Of a stretch of DNA of 64,000 nt, positions 27,304 through 36,104 are shown piece by piece. Position 1 is the first letter of the stretch. Each line of letters begins with the position of its first letter. The DNA comes from Chitinophaga oryzae (lineage in GTDB: Bacteria > Bacteroidota > Bacteroidia > Chitinophagales > Chitinophagaceae): positions 496,001 to 560,000 of the forward strand of contig NZ_CP051204.2 of assembly GCF_012516375.2 (NCBI RefSeq). The letters are read 5' to 3'. Both the position numbers and the translations under genes were made by a program. The notes beneath the pieces are model-generated. The model made no database searches. It had not been told where the DNA came from and saw only the letters and a list, made by a program, of their open reading frames with translations.

Positions 27304-29715
27304 ATGTGGCAACGCTTAGCCGGCTTTGTGCTAAAATTCCGATTACCGCTCCTACTCCTGTTACTGGTCGCCACCGGCGTAATGGCCTATTTTGCCTCCA
27401 AGGTGCAGATGTCTTACGACTACGTAGCGACCATACCGCATGATAACCCTAAATTCCTGGAATACCAGGAGTTTAAGAAGAAGTTTGGCGGTGATGGCAA
27501 TATGCTGGTGCTGGGCGTACAGACCGATAAATTTTTCCAGGCTGATTTTTTCCGGGATTACCTGCAGCTGAACCATGACCTGAAAAAAATCAATGCTGTA
27601 GAGAATATCCTGAGCGTGCCGCTGGCCATCAACCTGGTAAAGAATGACAGTACCCAGAAGCTGGAGGCCGGCCTGCTGTTTAAGGACAGTAGTTATACAC
27701 AACCGCAGATTGACAGTCTGGCGGGTGTTTTCAGGACTTTGCTGTTTTATAGGGGATTGCTTTACAATCCCGATTCGAAGGCCTATATGATGGCCATATA
27801 CGTGAATAAAGACGTTTTTAACTCTCCGAAGCGTACGGCCGTTGTAGCGGAAATCACCAAACTGGCCAAAGCTTTCGAAGACAAGCATCATACAGAAGTG
27901 CACCTGAGCGGGCTTCCGCTGATCCGTACGGTCATGGCCGTTAAAGTAGCGGATGAGCTGAAACTTTTTCTGAAGATCTCTTTCCTGCTGACGGGGCTGA
28001 TCCTGTTTTTATTTTTCCGCTCCTTTGGCGCCGTGCTGATGTCGATGGTGGTGGTAGCCATTGGCGTAGTCTGGTCGGTGGCCACGATCGTGCTGATGGG
28101 CTACAAGATCACGTTACTGACGGGATTGATTCCTTCCCTGATTGTGGTGATCGGTATTCCCAACTGCGTTTATTTCCTCAGCAAGTACCATACAGAATAT
28201 GCGCGTCACGGCAACAAGACCAAGGCGCTGGTGCGGATGATCCAGCGGATGGGCATTGTAACCCTGTTTACCAACCTGACCGCCGCCATTGGATTTGGGG
28301 TGTTCTGTTTTACCAACAGCGCTATTCTCAAAGAGTTTGGTGTGGTAGCGGGGCTGAACATCATGTTCATCTTCCTGATCTCTTTTATTTTCCTGCCGTC
28401 TGTATTGAGTTTCCTGCCACCGCCGAAAACCAAGCATATCAACTACCTGGAGAACGGTTTCCTGGGCAAAGTGCTGGATTTCCTGACCACGCTGGTGTTT
28501 AAGTACCGCAAGCCGGTATATTTCGTTACTGCGGCGTTGGTGATTGCGGCGCTGGTGGGCATGGGCCGGCTGAAGTCTGTGGGATATATGCTGGATGATA
28601 TTCCGAAGACCGACAAGCTGTATACCGACCTGAAGTTTTTTGAGCAGAATTTTAAAGGGGTGATGCCGCTGGAGATAGCGGTGGACACCAAACGCAAGAA
28701 CGGCGTCGTAAATCTGCAGACGCTTAACAAGCTGGACGAGCTGACGAAGCTGATAGCGGAGCAGCCTGATTTTGCACGGCCTTTGTCCGTTGTGGAAGGT
28801 ATCAAGTTTGCGAAACAGGCGTATTATAACGGGGACAGTTCCAACTACGCGGTGCCCAACTCGTTTGACCTGGGCTTCCTGGCGCCTTATCTCCGGATGA
28901 AATCGGCCAATACGGCCAGTGGGTCGGCGACTACCTTTTCCAGGCTGGTGGCTTCCTTTATGGACAGTACCAAGCAGGTGGCGCGCGTGAGTGTGAATAT
29001 GAAAGATGTGGGGTCGCAGCGGCTGCCGGTGCTGATGGATTCACTGGAGCCGAAGGTGACAGCGATTTTCGACACGGCCCATTACAAGGTGACCTTCACC
29101 GGTACCAGCGTTATCTTTCAGGAAGGTACGCGTTTCATTATCAACGGGTTGACAGAGAGTATCCTGTTGGCCTTTGTGTTGATCATGGTATGTATGCTTT
29201 ACCTGTTCCGTTCCTGGCGGATGCTGATCATTTCGCTGATCCCGAATATTATTCCGCTGGTGGTGACCGCGGGTGTAATGGGCTGGGTTGGCGTGGCGTT
29301 AAAACCTTCCACCGTATTGGTGTTCAGTGTGGCCCTGGGTATAGCCATCGACGTTACTATCCGTTTCCTGGTGAATTTCAAGCAGGAGTTGCCGCGGCAT
29401 AACCTGGATATATCCGCTACCGTGAAGCAGACGATTCATGAAACGGGGCTGAGTATTATTTATACCTCGATGATCCTGTTTGCCGGGTTTATGATTTTCA
29501 GTTTCTCCGAATTCGGGGGTACTAAGGCATTGGGGTGGCTGACGTCTCTGACGCTGGTGGTAGCAATGATCACCAACCTGACGATCCTGCCGGCTTTGTT
29601 GTTGTGGATGGAAAAAGCGTTGTTAAAGAAGGCGCGAAAGAAGGAATTGTGGAAACCGCTGGATGAGGAGGAGGACATTGAGATGTCCAAACTGGGAGTA
29701 GACGATACGGAATAA
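27304..29715 (+). CDS. MMPL/RND-superfamily membrane transporter
   Basis: The 803-residue protein has the RND layout: one membrane helix near the start, a large periplasmic loop (about residues 40-225), five more helices (about 228-375), then the same pattern repeated (helix about 405-425, loop to about 635, five helices to about 780). FFRSFGAVLMSMVVVAIGVVWS and ALGIAIDVTIRFLVNFKQ match the MMPL / sterol-sensing-like class rather than the AcrB drug pumps. Cargo may be a lipid or hopanoid-like molecule, but this is inference. No membrane-fusion or outer-membrane partner is adjacent. A weak -7 box (TACCTTTA) lies at 27269. Confidence 0.85.
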   Translation: MWQRLAGFVLKFRLPLLLLLLVATGVMAYFASKVQMSYDYVATIPHDNPKFLEYQEFKKKFGGDGNMLVLGVQTDKFFQADFFRDYLQLNHDLKKINAVENILSVPLAINLVKNDSTQKLEAGLLFKDSSYTQPQIDSLAGVFRTLLFYRGLLYNPDSKAYMMAIYVNKDVFNSPKRTAVVAEITKLAKAFEDKHHTEVHLSGLPLIRTVMAVKVADELKLFLKISFLLTGLILFLFFRSFGAVLMSMVVVAIGVVWSVATIVLMGYKITLLTGLIPSLIVVIGIPNCVYFLSKYHTEYARHGNKTKALVRMIQRMGIVTLFTNLTAAIGFGVFCFTNSAILKEFGVVAGLNIMFIFLISFIFLPSVLSFLPPPKTKHINYLENGFLGKVLDFLTTLVFKYRKPVYFVTAALVIAALVGMGRLKSVGYMLDDIPKTDKLYTDLKFFEQNFKGVMPLEIAVDTKRKNGVVNLQTLNKLDELTKLIAEQPDFARPLSVVEGIKFAKQAYYNGDSSNYAVPNSFDLGFLAPYLRMKSANTASGSATTFSRLVASFMDSTKQVARVSVNMKDVGSQRLPVLMDSLEPKVTAIFDTAHYKVTFTGTSVIFQEGTRFIINGLTESILLAFVLIMVCMLYLFRSWRMLIISLIPNIIPLVVTAGVMGWVGVALKPSTVLVFSVALGIAIDVTIRFLVNFKQELPRHNLDISATVKQTIHETGLSIIYTSMILFAGFMIFSFSEFGGTKALGWLTSLTLVVAMITNLTILPALLLWMEKALLKKARKKELWKPLDEEEDIEMSKLGVDDTE

Positions 29716-29733
29716 TTTTTTTTAATATAAAGT

Positions 29734-29790
29734 GCAAAGCAGCAGGGGGCAGGGTTTATAAAGCTGGCGTCCCTGCTGCTTTGCGCTTTT
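29734..29790 (+). terminator. Terminator of the MMPL transporter gene
   Basis: Perfect 14-bp arms 29734-29747 and 29771-29784 (GCAAAGCAGCAGGG) enclose a 23-base loop, followed by GCTTTTTGCGC. Confidence 0.75.
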
Positions 29791-29958
29791 TGCGCTCTAT
29801 GCTAAACAAATTCTTTTATTTAGCTAAAATGGACAAAAAAAGGCCTTAAAATAATCTAGTGGGCAGCATTCAAATACCCTTATCGCCGCTTGTATAAAAG
29901 CTGTGTATATACCGGATAAAAAATAAGAGGTTTATAATGCCATTCTAACCACTAGTTC

Positions 29959-30663
29959 ATGAAAAACAAGTACTTAAAAGGTGCTCATTTATCTGAGCGC
30001 AAGTTTAAGGAGATCCTGCGGCTGTTCGCCGATGATCTCACTGCGACGCAGATCGCGGATATCAGCGGAGTAAGCAGAGTAACGATTAACAGTTACCTGA
30101 AAAAGCTTAGAAACCAGATAGCCCGTTTTTGCGAGGCGCAGCATCCAGTGCCGGTTCCGGTCGTAGCCTACGACAACCGGCAGGTTGAGACCCATACAGA
30201 CCACGACAGCGACACGCTGGTGGCTGTCAAATCCGAAGTAGACCGTCTTGTCAAGCCGGTTATTTTTGGTATCTGCAGAATTGCTGACCGGTTACACACC
30301 GAAATTTTACCTGATGTAAGCAGACCTATGATCCATGCCGCCACGCGCGGCCGTTCCGTGCTGGAAACGCTGGATACCACAGAGCGTTTGCGTCGGTTTA
30401 ACGGGGTAGTGGACCTCGGCCAGTACCGTTTGTACAGGTTGGGTAATTCAACGACAGATACCGTTAACGGCGGTCCGTTAATGGATGATGTAGATGCATT
30501 CTGGGGGCTTACCAAGCACCGCCTGGCCAAGTTCAAGGGATTGAACCGGAATACGGCTTACCTGCATCTGAAAGAATGTGAATACAGGTTCAATCATCGT
30601 AATGAAGACCTGTACAGTGTGTTGCTGGAATTGTTAAAAAACTACCCGCTCACCCTGTCTTGA
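29959..30663 (+). CDS. Intact but catalytically degenerate IS1595-type transposase (possibly domesticated)
   Basis: The 234-residue protein begins KNKYLKGAHLSERKFKEIL, has a helix-turn-helix at about residues 28-50 (LTATQIADISGVSRVTINSYL), and ends with the IS1595/ISXO2-family block AFWGLTKHRLAKFKGL (180-195) and LHLKECEYRFNHRNEDLY (202-219). The active-site parts are lost. Where the family has a DES-YFG motif with a basic RGRG loop there is only DTLVAVKSEVDRLVKPVIFG. The DGW motif before the NGLV-like strand is replaced by DTTERLRRFNGVV. The last acidic position (usually ENFWG) reads VDAFWG. The frame is nonetheless uninterrupted. No family-type terminal repeats flank it. A DNA-binding role is inferred. 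Confidence 0.75.
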   Translation: MKNKYLKGAHLSERKFKEILRLFADDLTATQIADISGVSRVTINSYLKKLRNQIARFCEAQHPVPVPVVAYDNRQVETHTDHDSDTLVAVKSEVDRLVKPVIFGICRIADRLHTEILPDVSRPMIHAATRGRSVLETLDTTERLRRFNGVVDLGQYRLYRLGNSTTDTVNGGPLMDDVDAFWGLTKHRLAKFKGLNRNTAYLHLKECEYRFNHRNEDLYSVLLELLKNYPLTLS

Positions 30664-31150
30664 TAACTTATTTTGTCCCATCAACCGGTGGGACAACATT
30701 TATTTCGATTTAGATTTTGTTTGATAAAGTGCAAGTGGTAATCTTGCCGCTTGTTTATTTTCATATATATACACATTTTTTTAAACCATAATAAGTTAAC
30801 ATGGTGTTAAAAAAATGTTATCCGATTGTTATCGCCAACTTTTCCAGCTTAATTTTTTGTTAATAAAAACTATATTTACAGCTGGTTGAAAATTTGTTAA
30901 GGAAACTGCTTATGGGAAAGAAGTTGACTACTTCTTTGTGCGATTTATTGAATAAATCGCAAGAGAAATAGTCGATTTTTATGAATATGTTACTGTATCA
31001 CACGTAATCACACCTGCTGGCTTTAGTTCTCCACGCATTTATATCAACTTTTATTTTTTACGACACGGAAACCAAATGAATTGAGGCGAAAGGCCTTGAT
31101 ATAGATTAGTATTTTTTGAAGGTTAAAAACTAGGAAACAAAATCATGCTT
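30664..31150 (+). promoter_or_regulatory. Leader region of the first susC gene with two perfect hairpins
   Basis: This 487-base gap starts with a terminator-like hairpin (30673-30680 with 30689-30696, TTGTCCCA) for the transposase-like gene. A possible -7 box TATATTTA lies at 30871-30878. Two adjacent perfect inverted repeats follow: AAAGAAGT (30917-30924 with 30930-30937) and GCGATTTAT (30940-30948 with 30952-30960). They could be operator sites or leader RNA helices. The rest, to the ATG at 31151, is AT-rich and holds no gene. Confidence 0.5.
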
Positions 31151-34100
31151 ATGAGGAAAGTATTATTTCTCCTCCTGGCCGTGCTATGCGTGGTCGGCCA
31201 GGCTTTTGCGCAAAGTCGCAACGTAACGGGGAAAGTTACCGACGGGAAAGACGGATCTCCTATACCTGGCGCAACCATCCAGGTAAAAGGTACCACCAGA
31301 GGTACTGCCACCACCCCCGACGGCACATTCAGCCTGCAGGTATCTGCAAACGATGTATTAGTAGTTTCATTTGTTGGCTATGAAAAGAAAGAAGTGCCGG
31401 TAGGCGAAGCCGCCGCACTTAAAATTTCACTGTCTGCCGACTCCAAAAACCTGGACGAAGTAGTAGTAACCGGCTACACCCTGGAGAAAAAAGTAAACTC
31501 CACCATCGCCGCTTCTACTATCACCGGCGCCAAGGTGAACAACATCTCCCTGCCTGATGTAAACCAGATGCTGCAGGGTAATGCGCCTGGTATCTCCGTG
31601 TCTACCAACTCCGGCCAGCCCGGCTCCAAAACGGAAGTAAGGATCCGCGGTATCGGTTCTATCTCCGCCAGCAACAGCCCGCTGTATGTACTGGACGGTA
31701 TCATTATGTCCTCCGGTGATTTTACGCAGAATACACCTTCCCAGGACATTCTTTCCAACCTGAACCCTGCCGACATCGAAAACATTACCATCCTGAAAGA
31801 CGCATCTGCTACTGCGCTCTACGGTTCCCGCGGTTCCAACGGCGTGGTGGTGATCACTACCAAAACCGGTAAAAAAGGCCAGAGCAGAATCAACTTCAAC
31901 GGTAAATTCGGTTTCCAGAACCTCGCTAAGAGCATCCCGATGATGAATGCTACCGAGTTGCTCGCGTATCAGCGCGAAGGGCTGAGAAATGCCGTTAATG
32001 CTGATGGCAGCAGAAAATACTCCGACGCGAACATTCTGAAATACCGCCCCGATCACCTGGCTGACTACAATACAGACTGGATGGACTTGGCTTTCCGCAC
32101 CGGTAAAACCCAGGCTTATGGCGTTAATGCCGGCGGTGGTAACGAAAAAACCACTTTCTATGCCTCCGGCGACTACTTTAAGCAGGATGGTATCCTGATT
32201 GGTAGCGGTTTTAGCCGTTACTCCGGCCGTTTGAACGTAGATCATAAATTCAACGATAAATTCGACCTGAGCGTAAAAATGAGCGGTACCTATACCGATC
32301 AGCTGAGCGCTGGTGCAGGTAACAGCTACTCTTCTCCGCTGATGGGCGCTCTCACACAGGTTCCCTGGATTCCGGCGAAAGATGAGAATGGCAACCCTTA
32401 CATCGGTTATGTAGGCGGCCAGCCTGGTTCTCCTACCTGGTCCGGTGTTGCTGACATCCCGGATGCGTGGCGTCCAACCCTGCAGGGGGGTAACTTCCTG
32501 CACACTGTTGCCAATAACTACCGCAAAAACAACAATACCCAGACTATCTTCAACGCAGCGCTGGGTTACAATATCATCGAAGGCCTGCGTTTTGTTGTAA
32601 AAGGTAACGCAGAGCTCACTGGCATCCGTGAAAAACAATGGACCGCCCCGAACTCCTACGATGGCCGTAACTATGGTGGTTACCTGTACAACGTAAACTC
32701 CAACATGGCGCTGTACACTACCCAACAATTGCTGACTTATAACTTCAGCATCAACAAAGACCATAGCTTCCGCCTGCTGGCCGGTAACGAATATTCTTAC
32801 CAGAACAGGTCTTACACGATCGCTGCGAAAAACGGTTTCCCCGGCAACCAGCTGCAGGTGCCGGATGTGGGCGCCAACCTGTTTGACGGCGGTGGTAATG
32901 AAAGATCTTACGCATTCCAGGGCCTCATCGGTAAAGCGGACTACGATTACAAATCCAAGTATTTCCTGAGCGCCAGCTTCAGAAGAGACGGTTCTTCCCG
33001 TTTCCCTAAAGACGCCCGCTATGGTAACTTCTACTCTGTGGGTGCTGCATGGCGTATTACAGAAGAAGAATTTGCCAAAAACATTTCCTGGTTGAACGAC
33101 CTGAAACTGCGTTCCAGCTATGGTGTAATGGGTAACGCAGAAGGACTGGGTTTATATCCCGACTATCCTTTCCGCGGCCTGTACAGCCTCTCCGGTGCTT
33201 ATCTCGGCGAAACAGCTGCATTTGCCAACCAGCCTGGTAACCCTAACCTGAGCTGGGAAAAACAAAACCTGTTCGACATCGGACTGGACTTCAGCGTGCT
33301 GAATCGTCGTGTATACGGTAGCGTTGGATTCTACGACAAACGCTCCTCTGCACTGCTGATGGAACTGCCACTGTCTATGACCACCGGTTTTGAAACGATC
33401 AACATGAACGTTGGTAAAATGCTGAACCAGGGTTTTGAAATCACCATTGGCGGTGTTCCGGTGGCGACTAAAAACTTCACGTGGACTTCTGACCTGAACT
33501 TCGCTACACTGCGCAACAGAGTACTGGACCTGGGCGGTCAGCAGGCTATTCCTTCCGGTACCAGACAGCGTATCGAAGTGGGCCACACTTTTGGTTCTTG
33601 GTATATGCCGGTATGGTATGGTGTAGATCCTCAGACAGGCGCACCACTGTGGGTAGGCAACGACGGCAAACCTACTACCAGCTATACAGAAGCGCAGAAC
33701 AACAGGCAATATGTAGGTCAGGCACTGCCTAAGATCACCGGCGGCTGGACCAACAAAATCAACTACAAGGAGTTTGACCTGTCTATGCTGATCACTTTCA
33801 GCTCCGGCAACAAGGCTTACAACTCCAACCGTGCTAACCTGGAAAGCGATGGCGCTAACTCCCGCAACCAGGCAAAAGACGCGCTGGACCACTGGCAGAA
33901 ACCTGGTGACGTGTCAGACAGACCTAAAGTAGTATTTGGTGGCAGCGGTGCAAACCAGTCTTCTACCCGTTACCTGGAAGATGTGTCTTACGCCAGAATC
34001 AGGAACCTGACCCTGGGTTATACACTGCCTAAAAAACTGCTGGGTAATATGAAGCTGCAATCACTGCGTGTATATGCACAGGCAGAAAACCTGTACACGC

Positions 34101-34252
34101 TGACCAGCTACAAAGGATGGGACCCGGATATCAACACTAACCCGCTTCCTCCAACCAGTACAGCTTCTACGGCTACTACCAACGCCGGTACTGATTTCTA
34201 TCGTTATCCTACTTCACGTGTGTTCACATTTGGTATCAGTGTAGGATTGTAA
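31151..34252 (+). CDS. SusC/RagA-type TonB-linked outer-membrane protein (cassette 1)
   Basis: A 1033-residue TonB-dependent transporter of the SusC class. It has a signal peptide (to about residue 20, FAQ), a CarboxypepD_reg-like beta-sandwich (NVTGKVTDGKDGSPIPGATIQVKGTTRGT), a plug domain with ALYGSRGSNGVVVITTK, and a 22-strand barrel ending in an aromatic-rich strand (FTFGISVGL). The substrate cannot be read. ATG at 31151 is chosen over 31145 because all four susC genes here share the context GCTTATG. It is paired with the SusD gene 36 bases downstream. Confidence 0.95.
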   Translation: MRKVLFLLLAVLCVVGQAFAQSRNVTGKVTDGKDGSPIPGATIQVKGTTRGTATTPDGTFSLQVSANDVLVVSFVGYEKKEVPVGEAAALKISLSADSKNLDEVVVTGYTLEKKVNSTIAASTITGAKVNNISLPDVNQMLQGNAPGISVSTNSGQPGSKTEVRIRGIGSISASNSPLYVLDGIIMSSGDFTQNTPSQDILSNLNPADIENITILKDASATALYGSRGSNGVVVITTKTGKKGQSRINFNGKFGFQNLAKSIPMMNATELLAYQREGLRNAVNADGSRKYSDANILKYRPDHLADYNTDWMDLAFRTGKTQAYGVNAGGGNEKTTFYASGDYFKQDGILIGSGFSRYSGRLNVDHKFNDKFDLSVKMSGTYTDQLSAGAGNSYSSPLMGALTQVPWIPAKDENGNPYIGYVGGQPGSPTWSGVADIPDAWRPTLQGGNFLHTVANNYRKNNNTQTIFNAALGYNIIEGLRFVVKGNAELTGIREKQWTAPNSYDGRNYGGYLYNVNSNMALYTTQQLLTYNFSINKDHSFRLLAGNEYSYQNRSYTIAAKNGFPGNQLQVPDVGANLFDGGGNERSYAFQGLIGKADYDYKSKYFLSASFRRDGSSRFPKDARYGNFYSVGAAWRITEEEFAKNISWLNDLKLRSSYGVMGNAEGLGLYPDYPFRGLYSLSGAYLGETAAFANQPGNPNLSWEKQNLFDIGLDFSVLNRRVYGSVGFYDKRSSALLMELPLSMTTGFETINMNVGKMLNQGFEITIGGVPVATKNFTWTSDLNFATLRNRVLDLGGQQAIPSGTRQRIEVGHTFGSWYMPVWYGVDPQTGAPLWVGNDGKPTTSYTEAQNNRQYVGQALPKITGGWTNKINYKEFDLSMLITFSSGNKAYNSNRANLESDGANSRNQAKDALDHWQKPGDVSDRPKVVFGGSGANQSSTRYLEDVSYARIRNLTLGYTLPKKLLGNMKLQSLRVYAQAENLYTLTSYKGWDPDINTNPLPPTSTASTATTNAGTDFYRYPTSRVFTFGISVGL

Positions 34253-34288
34253 TTGAAGAAGTTGCTTAACAAAAACCTTGGTTAAATT

Positions 34289-35740
34289 ATGAAATATCCA
34301 AAACTTAATATACTCGCATTAACAGCCGCTGTTGCGTTTTCCGCTTGTAACTCCAAGCTGGACCTTGCTCCTGCTGATGCGCTGGATAATGAATCCGCCG
34401 TTACCGAAGGCAACGCCCGTATCCTGGCCAACGGCCTGTATGAGCGTGCGCAGGAACTGGAATATTATGGCCGCGATTTCACTGTGGTGAATGATGTTAC
34501 CGGTGGCGACGTGAAAATCACTGCTGCCAACTCCAACCGTTTCGTAGTAGAGTTCCAGTATATCTTCGGACCGCTTTCCGCTTCACAAAGTAAAACCTGG
34601 CTGAACGCTTATCGTGTTGCCAACCAGGCGAGCGTAATGATCGACAAGCTGCCTGAAACGGCGATTACCAAACCGTACAAAGGAGAAGCTCACTTTATGC
34701 GTGCGCTGGCTCATTTTGACCTGGTAAGAAGATATACGCGCCCTTACTCCCAGATGCTGGATAAAGCTACCACCGCCAATACCGGTATTCCGCTGGCGAT
34801 GAAAGCAGTAGATAATCCTGCTACTCACAAGCCTTCCCGTGCTACGCTGAAAGAGACCTATGATGCAATCATCAGCGATCTGAAAGCCGCCAAGGAACTG
34901 GCTCCTGATGCGGGCGCCAAGTCTGAAGCCGTTTTCCGCGGTTCCAAAGACGCTGCATCTGCCCTGCTGACCCGCGCTTACCTGTACATGGGAGACTCCA
35001 CTAAGCCGGCAGATCCTAACTGGCAGAATGTAATCGACGAAGCCACGCCGCTGATCAACAAATTCCAGCTGTGGAGCGACGCCAATTACCTTGCTAACTA
35101 CACCACCAATGCCGCTACCTCTGAAGATATCTTTAGTCTGCGTTTCCTGCAACCGGAAAATAGAGGCGCTGATAACTTCGGTAACATTTACCTGCCTAAC
35201 GACGGTAGTTCCACCAGCGGTTATGGCGACATCCGTCTGAATGAAAACTTCATGGCGCTGCTCGACCCGGCCGATTACCGTAACAGCGCTGTAAAAGTGT
35301 TCTCCGGTAACAACTACATGATGAAATGGGTAGGCAACGGTTTGGGCCTGACAGGTATGACCAACGTAAAAGTGCTGCGTGTGAGTGAGGTGCTGTTGAA
35401 CCGCGCCGAAGCTTATATGCGTAAAGGTGATCTGCAGCTGGCACTGAACGATATCAACAGCCTGCGCCAGCATCGTGGCCTGGCTGCTGTTACAGCGGCT
35501 GATAAAGCTTCTGTAAGAGCAGAGCTGTTAAAACAGCGCAGACTCGAACTGGTAGGTGAAGGCTTTGCCGCTACCGACCTGTTCAGGCTGGGAGGCGTAC
35601 GTCACATCGCTGACAAAGACGCACTGCTGCCGCAAACAAAAGATATTCAACCTACTGATGCGCGCGTAGCTTTCCCTATTCCGCAGGTAGAAATTGATGC
35701 TAACCCGAACATCGTACAGAACCCGGGTTATAACAAATAA
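34289..35740 (+). CDS. SusD/RagB-type surface lipoprotein (cassette 1)
   Basis: The 483-residue lipoprotein forms the lid of the SusC transporter at the cell surface and helps to capture the ligand. The signal ends FSACNS with the lipidated Cys at residue 19. TPR-like helices carry GEAHFMRALAHFDLVRRYTRPYS and the C-terminal family block VLLNRAEAYMRKGD...INSLRQHRG, LLKQRRLELVGEGFAATDLFRLG. It belongs to the classic SusD/RagB branch. A strong terminator follows, so cassette 1 is a two-gene unit. Confidence 0.94.
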   Translation: MKYPKLNILALTAAVAFSACNSKLDLAPADALDNESAVTEGNARILANGLYERAQELEYYGRDFTVVNDVTGGDVKITAANSNRFVVEFQYIFGPLSASQSKTWLNAYRVANQASVMIDKLPETAITKPYKGEAHFMRALAHFDLVRRYTRPYSQMLDKATTANTGIPLAMKAVDNPATHKPSRATLKETYDAIISDLKAAKELAPDAGAKSEAVFRGSKDAASALLTRAYLYMGDSTKPADPNWQNVIDEATPLINKFQLWSDANYLANYTTNAATSEDIFSLRFLQPENRGADNFGNIYLPNDGSSTSGYGDIRLNENFMALLDPADYRNSAVKVFSGNNYMMKWVGNGLGLTGMTNVKVLRVSEVLLNRAEAYMRKGDLQLALNDINSLRQHRGLAAVTAADKASVRAELLKQRRLELVGEGFAATDLFRLGGVRHIADKDALLPQTKDIQPTDARVAFPIPQVEIDANPNIVQNPGYNK

Positions 35741-35762
35741 TTACAGCATTCGCTGTTACGAA

Positions 35763-35793
35763 AGGGGCGCCATTTGCGGCGCCCCTTTTTTTT
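35763..35793 (+). terminator. Terminator of SusCD cassette 1
   Basis: Perfect 9-bp stem AGGGGCGCC (35763-35771 with 35778-35786), 6-base loop and a run of eight T. Confidence 0.9.
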
Positions 35794-36104
35794 ATTAGTC
35801 AGGTTGGGTGTCCTTACTATCTGTCCCTCCTTGCCATCTCCATCTGTAAAAAATTTCTTTTATGCAGATTTCTTCTTATTTGCTTAAAAAAAATGTATTT
35901 CCCCTCTCCGCCTTTCTCAACATTTCCAAATGTCTCCCTGTTATTTAGTTGTTATTTAACGAATATTTATAACCATTCATATAGCAAAATATCCGAACTC
36001 GTGTGATATTATTTTAACCGATACTGATGATATTTGATCTTTTTTTGTCGTAATTTAATCGGGTTAACTTCTTTTTTTATTTAGTCAATCAAAACAAGTC
36101 GCTT
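35794..36104 (+). promoter_or_regulatory. Leader region of SusCD cassette 2
   Basis: AT-rich, with no gene. No convincing TAnnTTTG box was found; GATATTTG near 36027 is the nearest. It ends in TCGCTTATG, the start context shared by the four susC genes. Confidence 0.35.

Noticed and set aside
29716..31144. A complete, mobile IS1595-type insertion sequence
   Set aside because: The active-site residues are lost, and I could not find matching terminal inverted repeats or a target duplication on both sides of the frame.
31427..32764. A 445-codon open frame antisense to the first susC gene
   Set aside because: Similar antisense frames occur against the other susC genes too, as expected from their codon use; none shows a motif or promoter.
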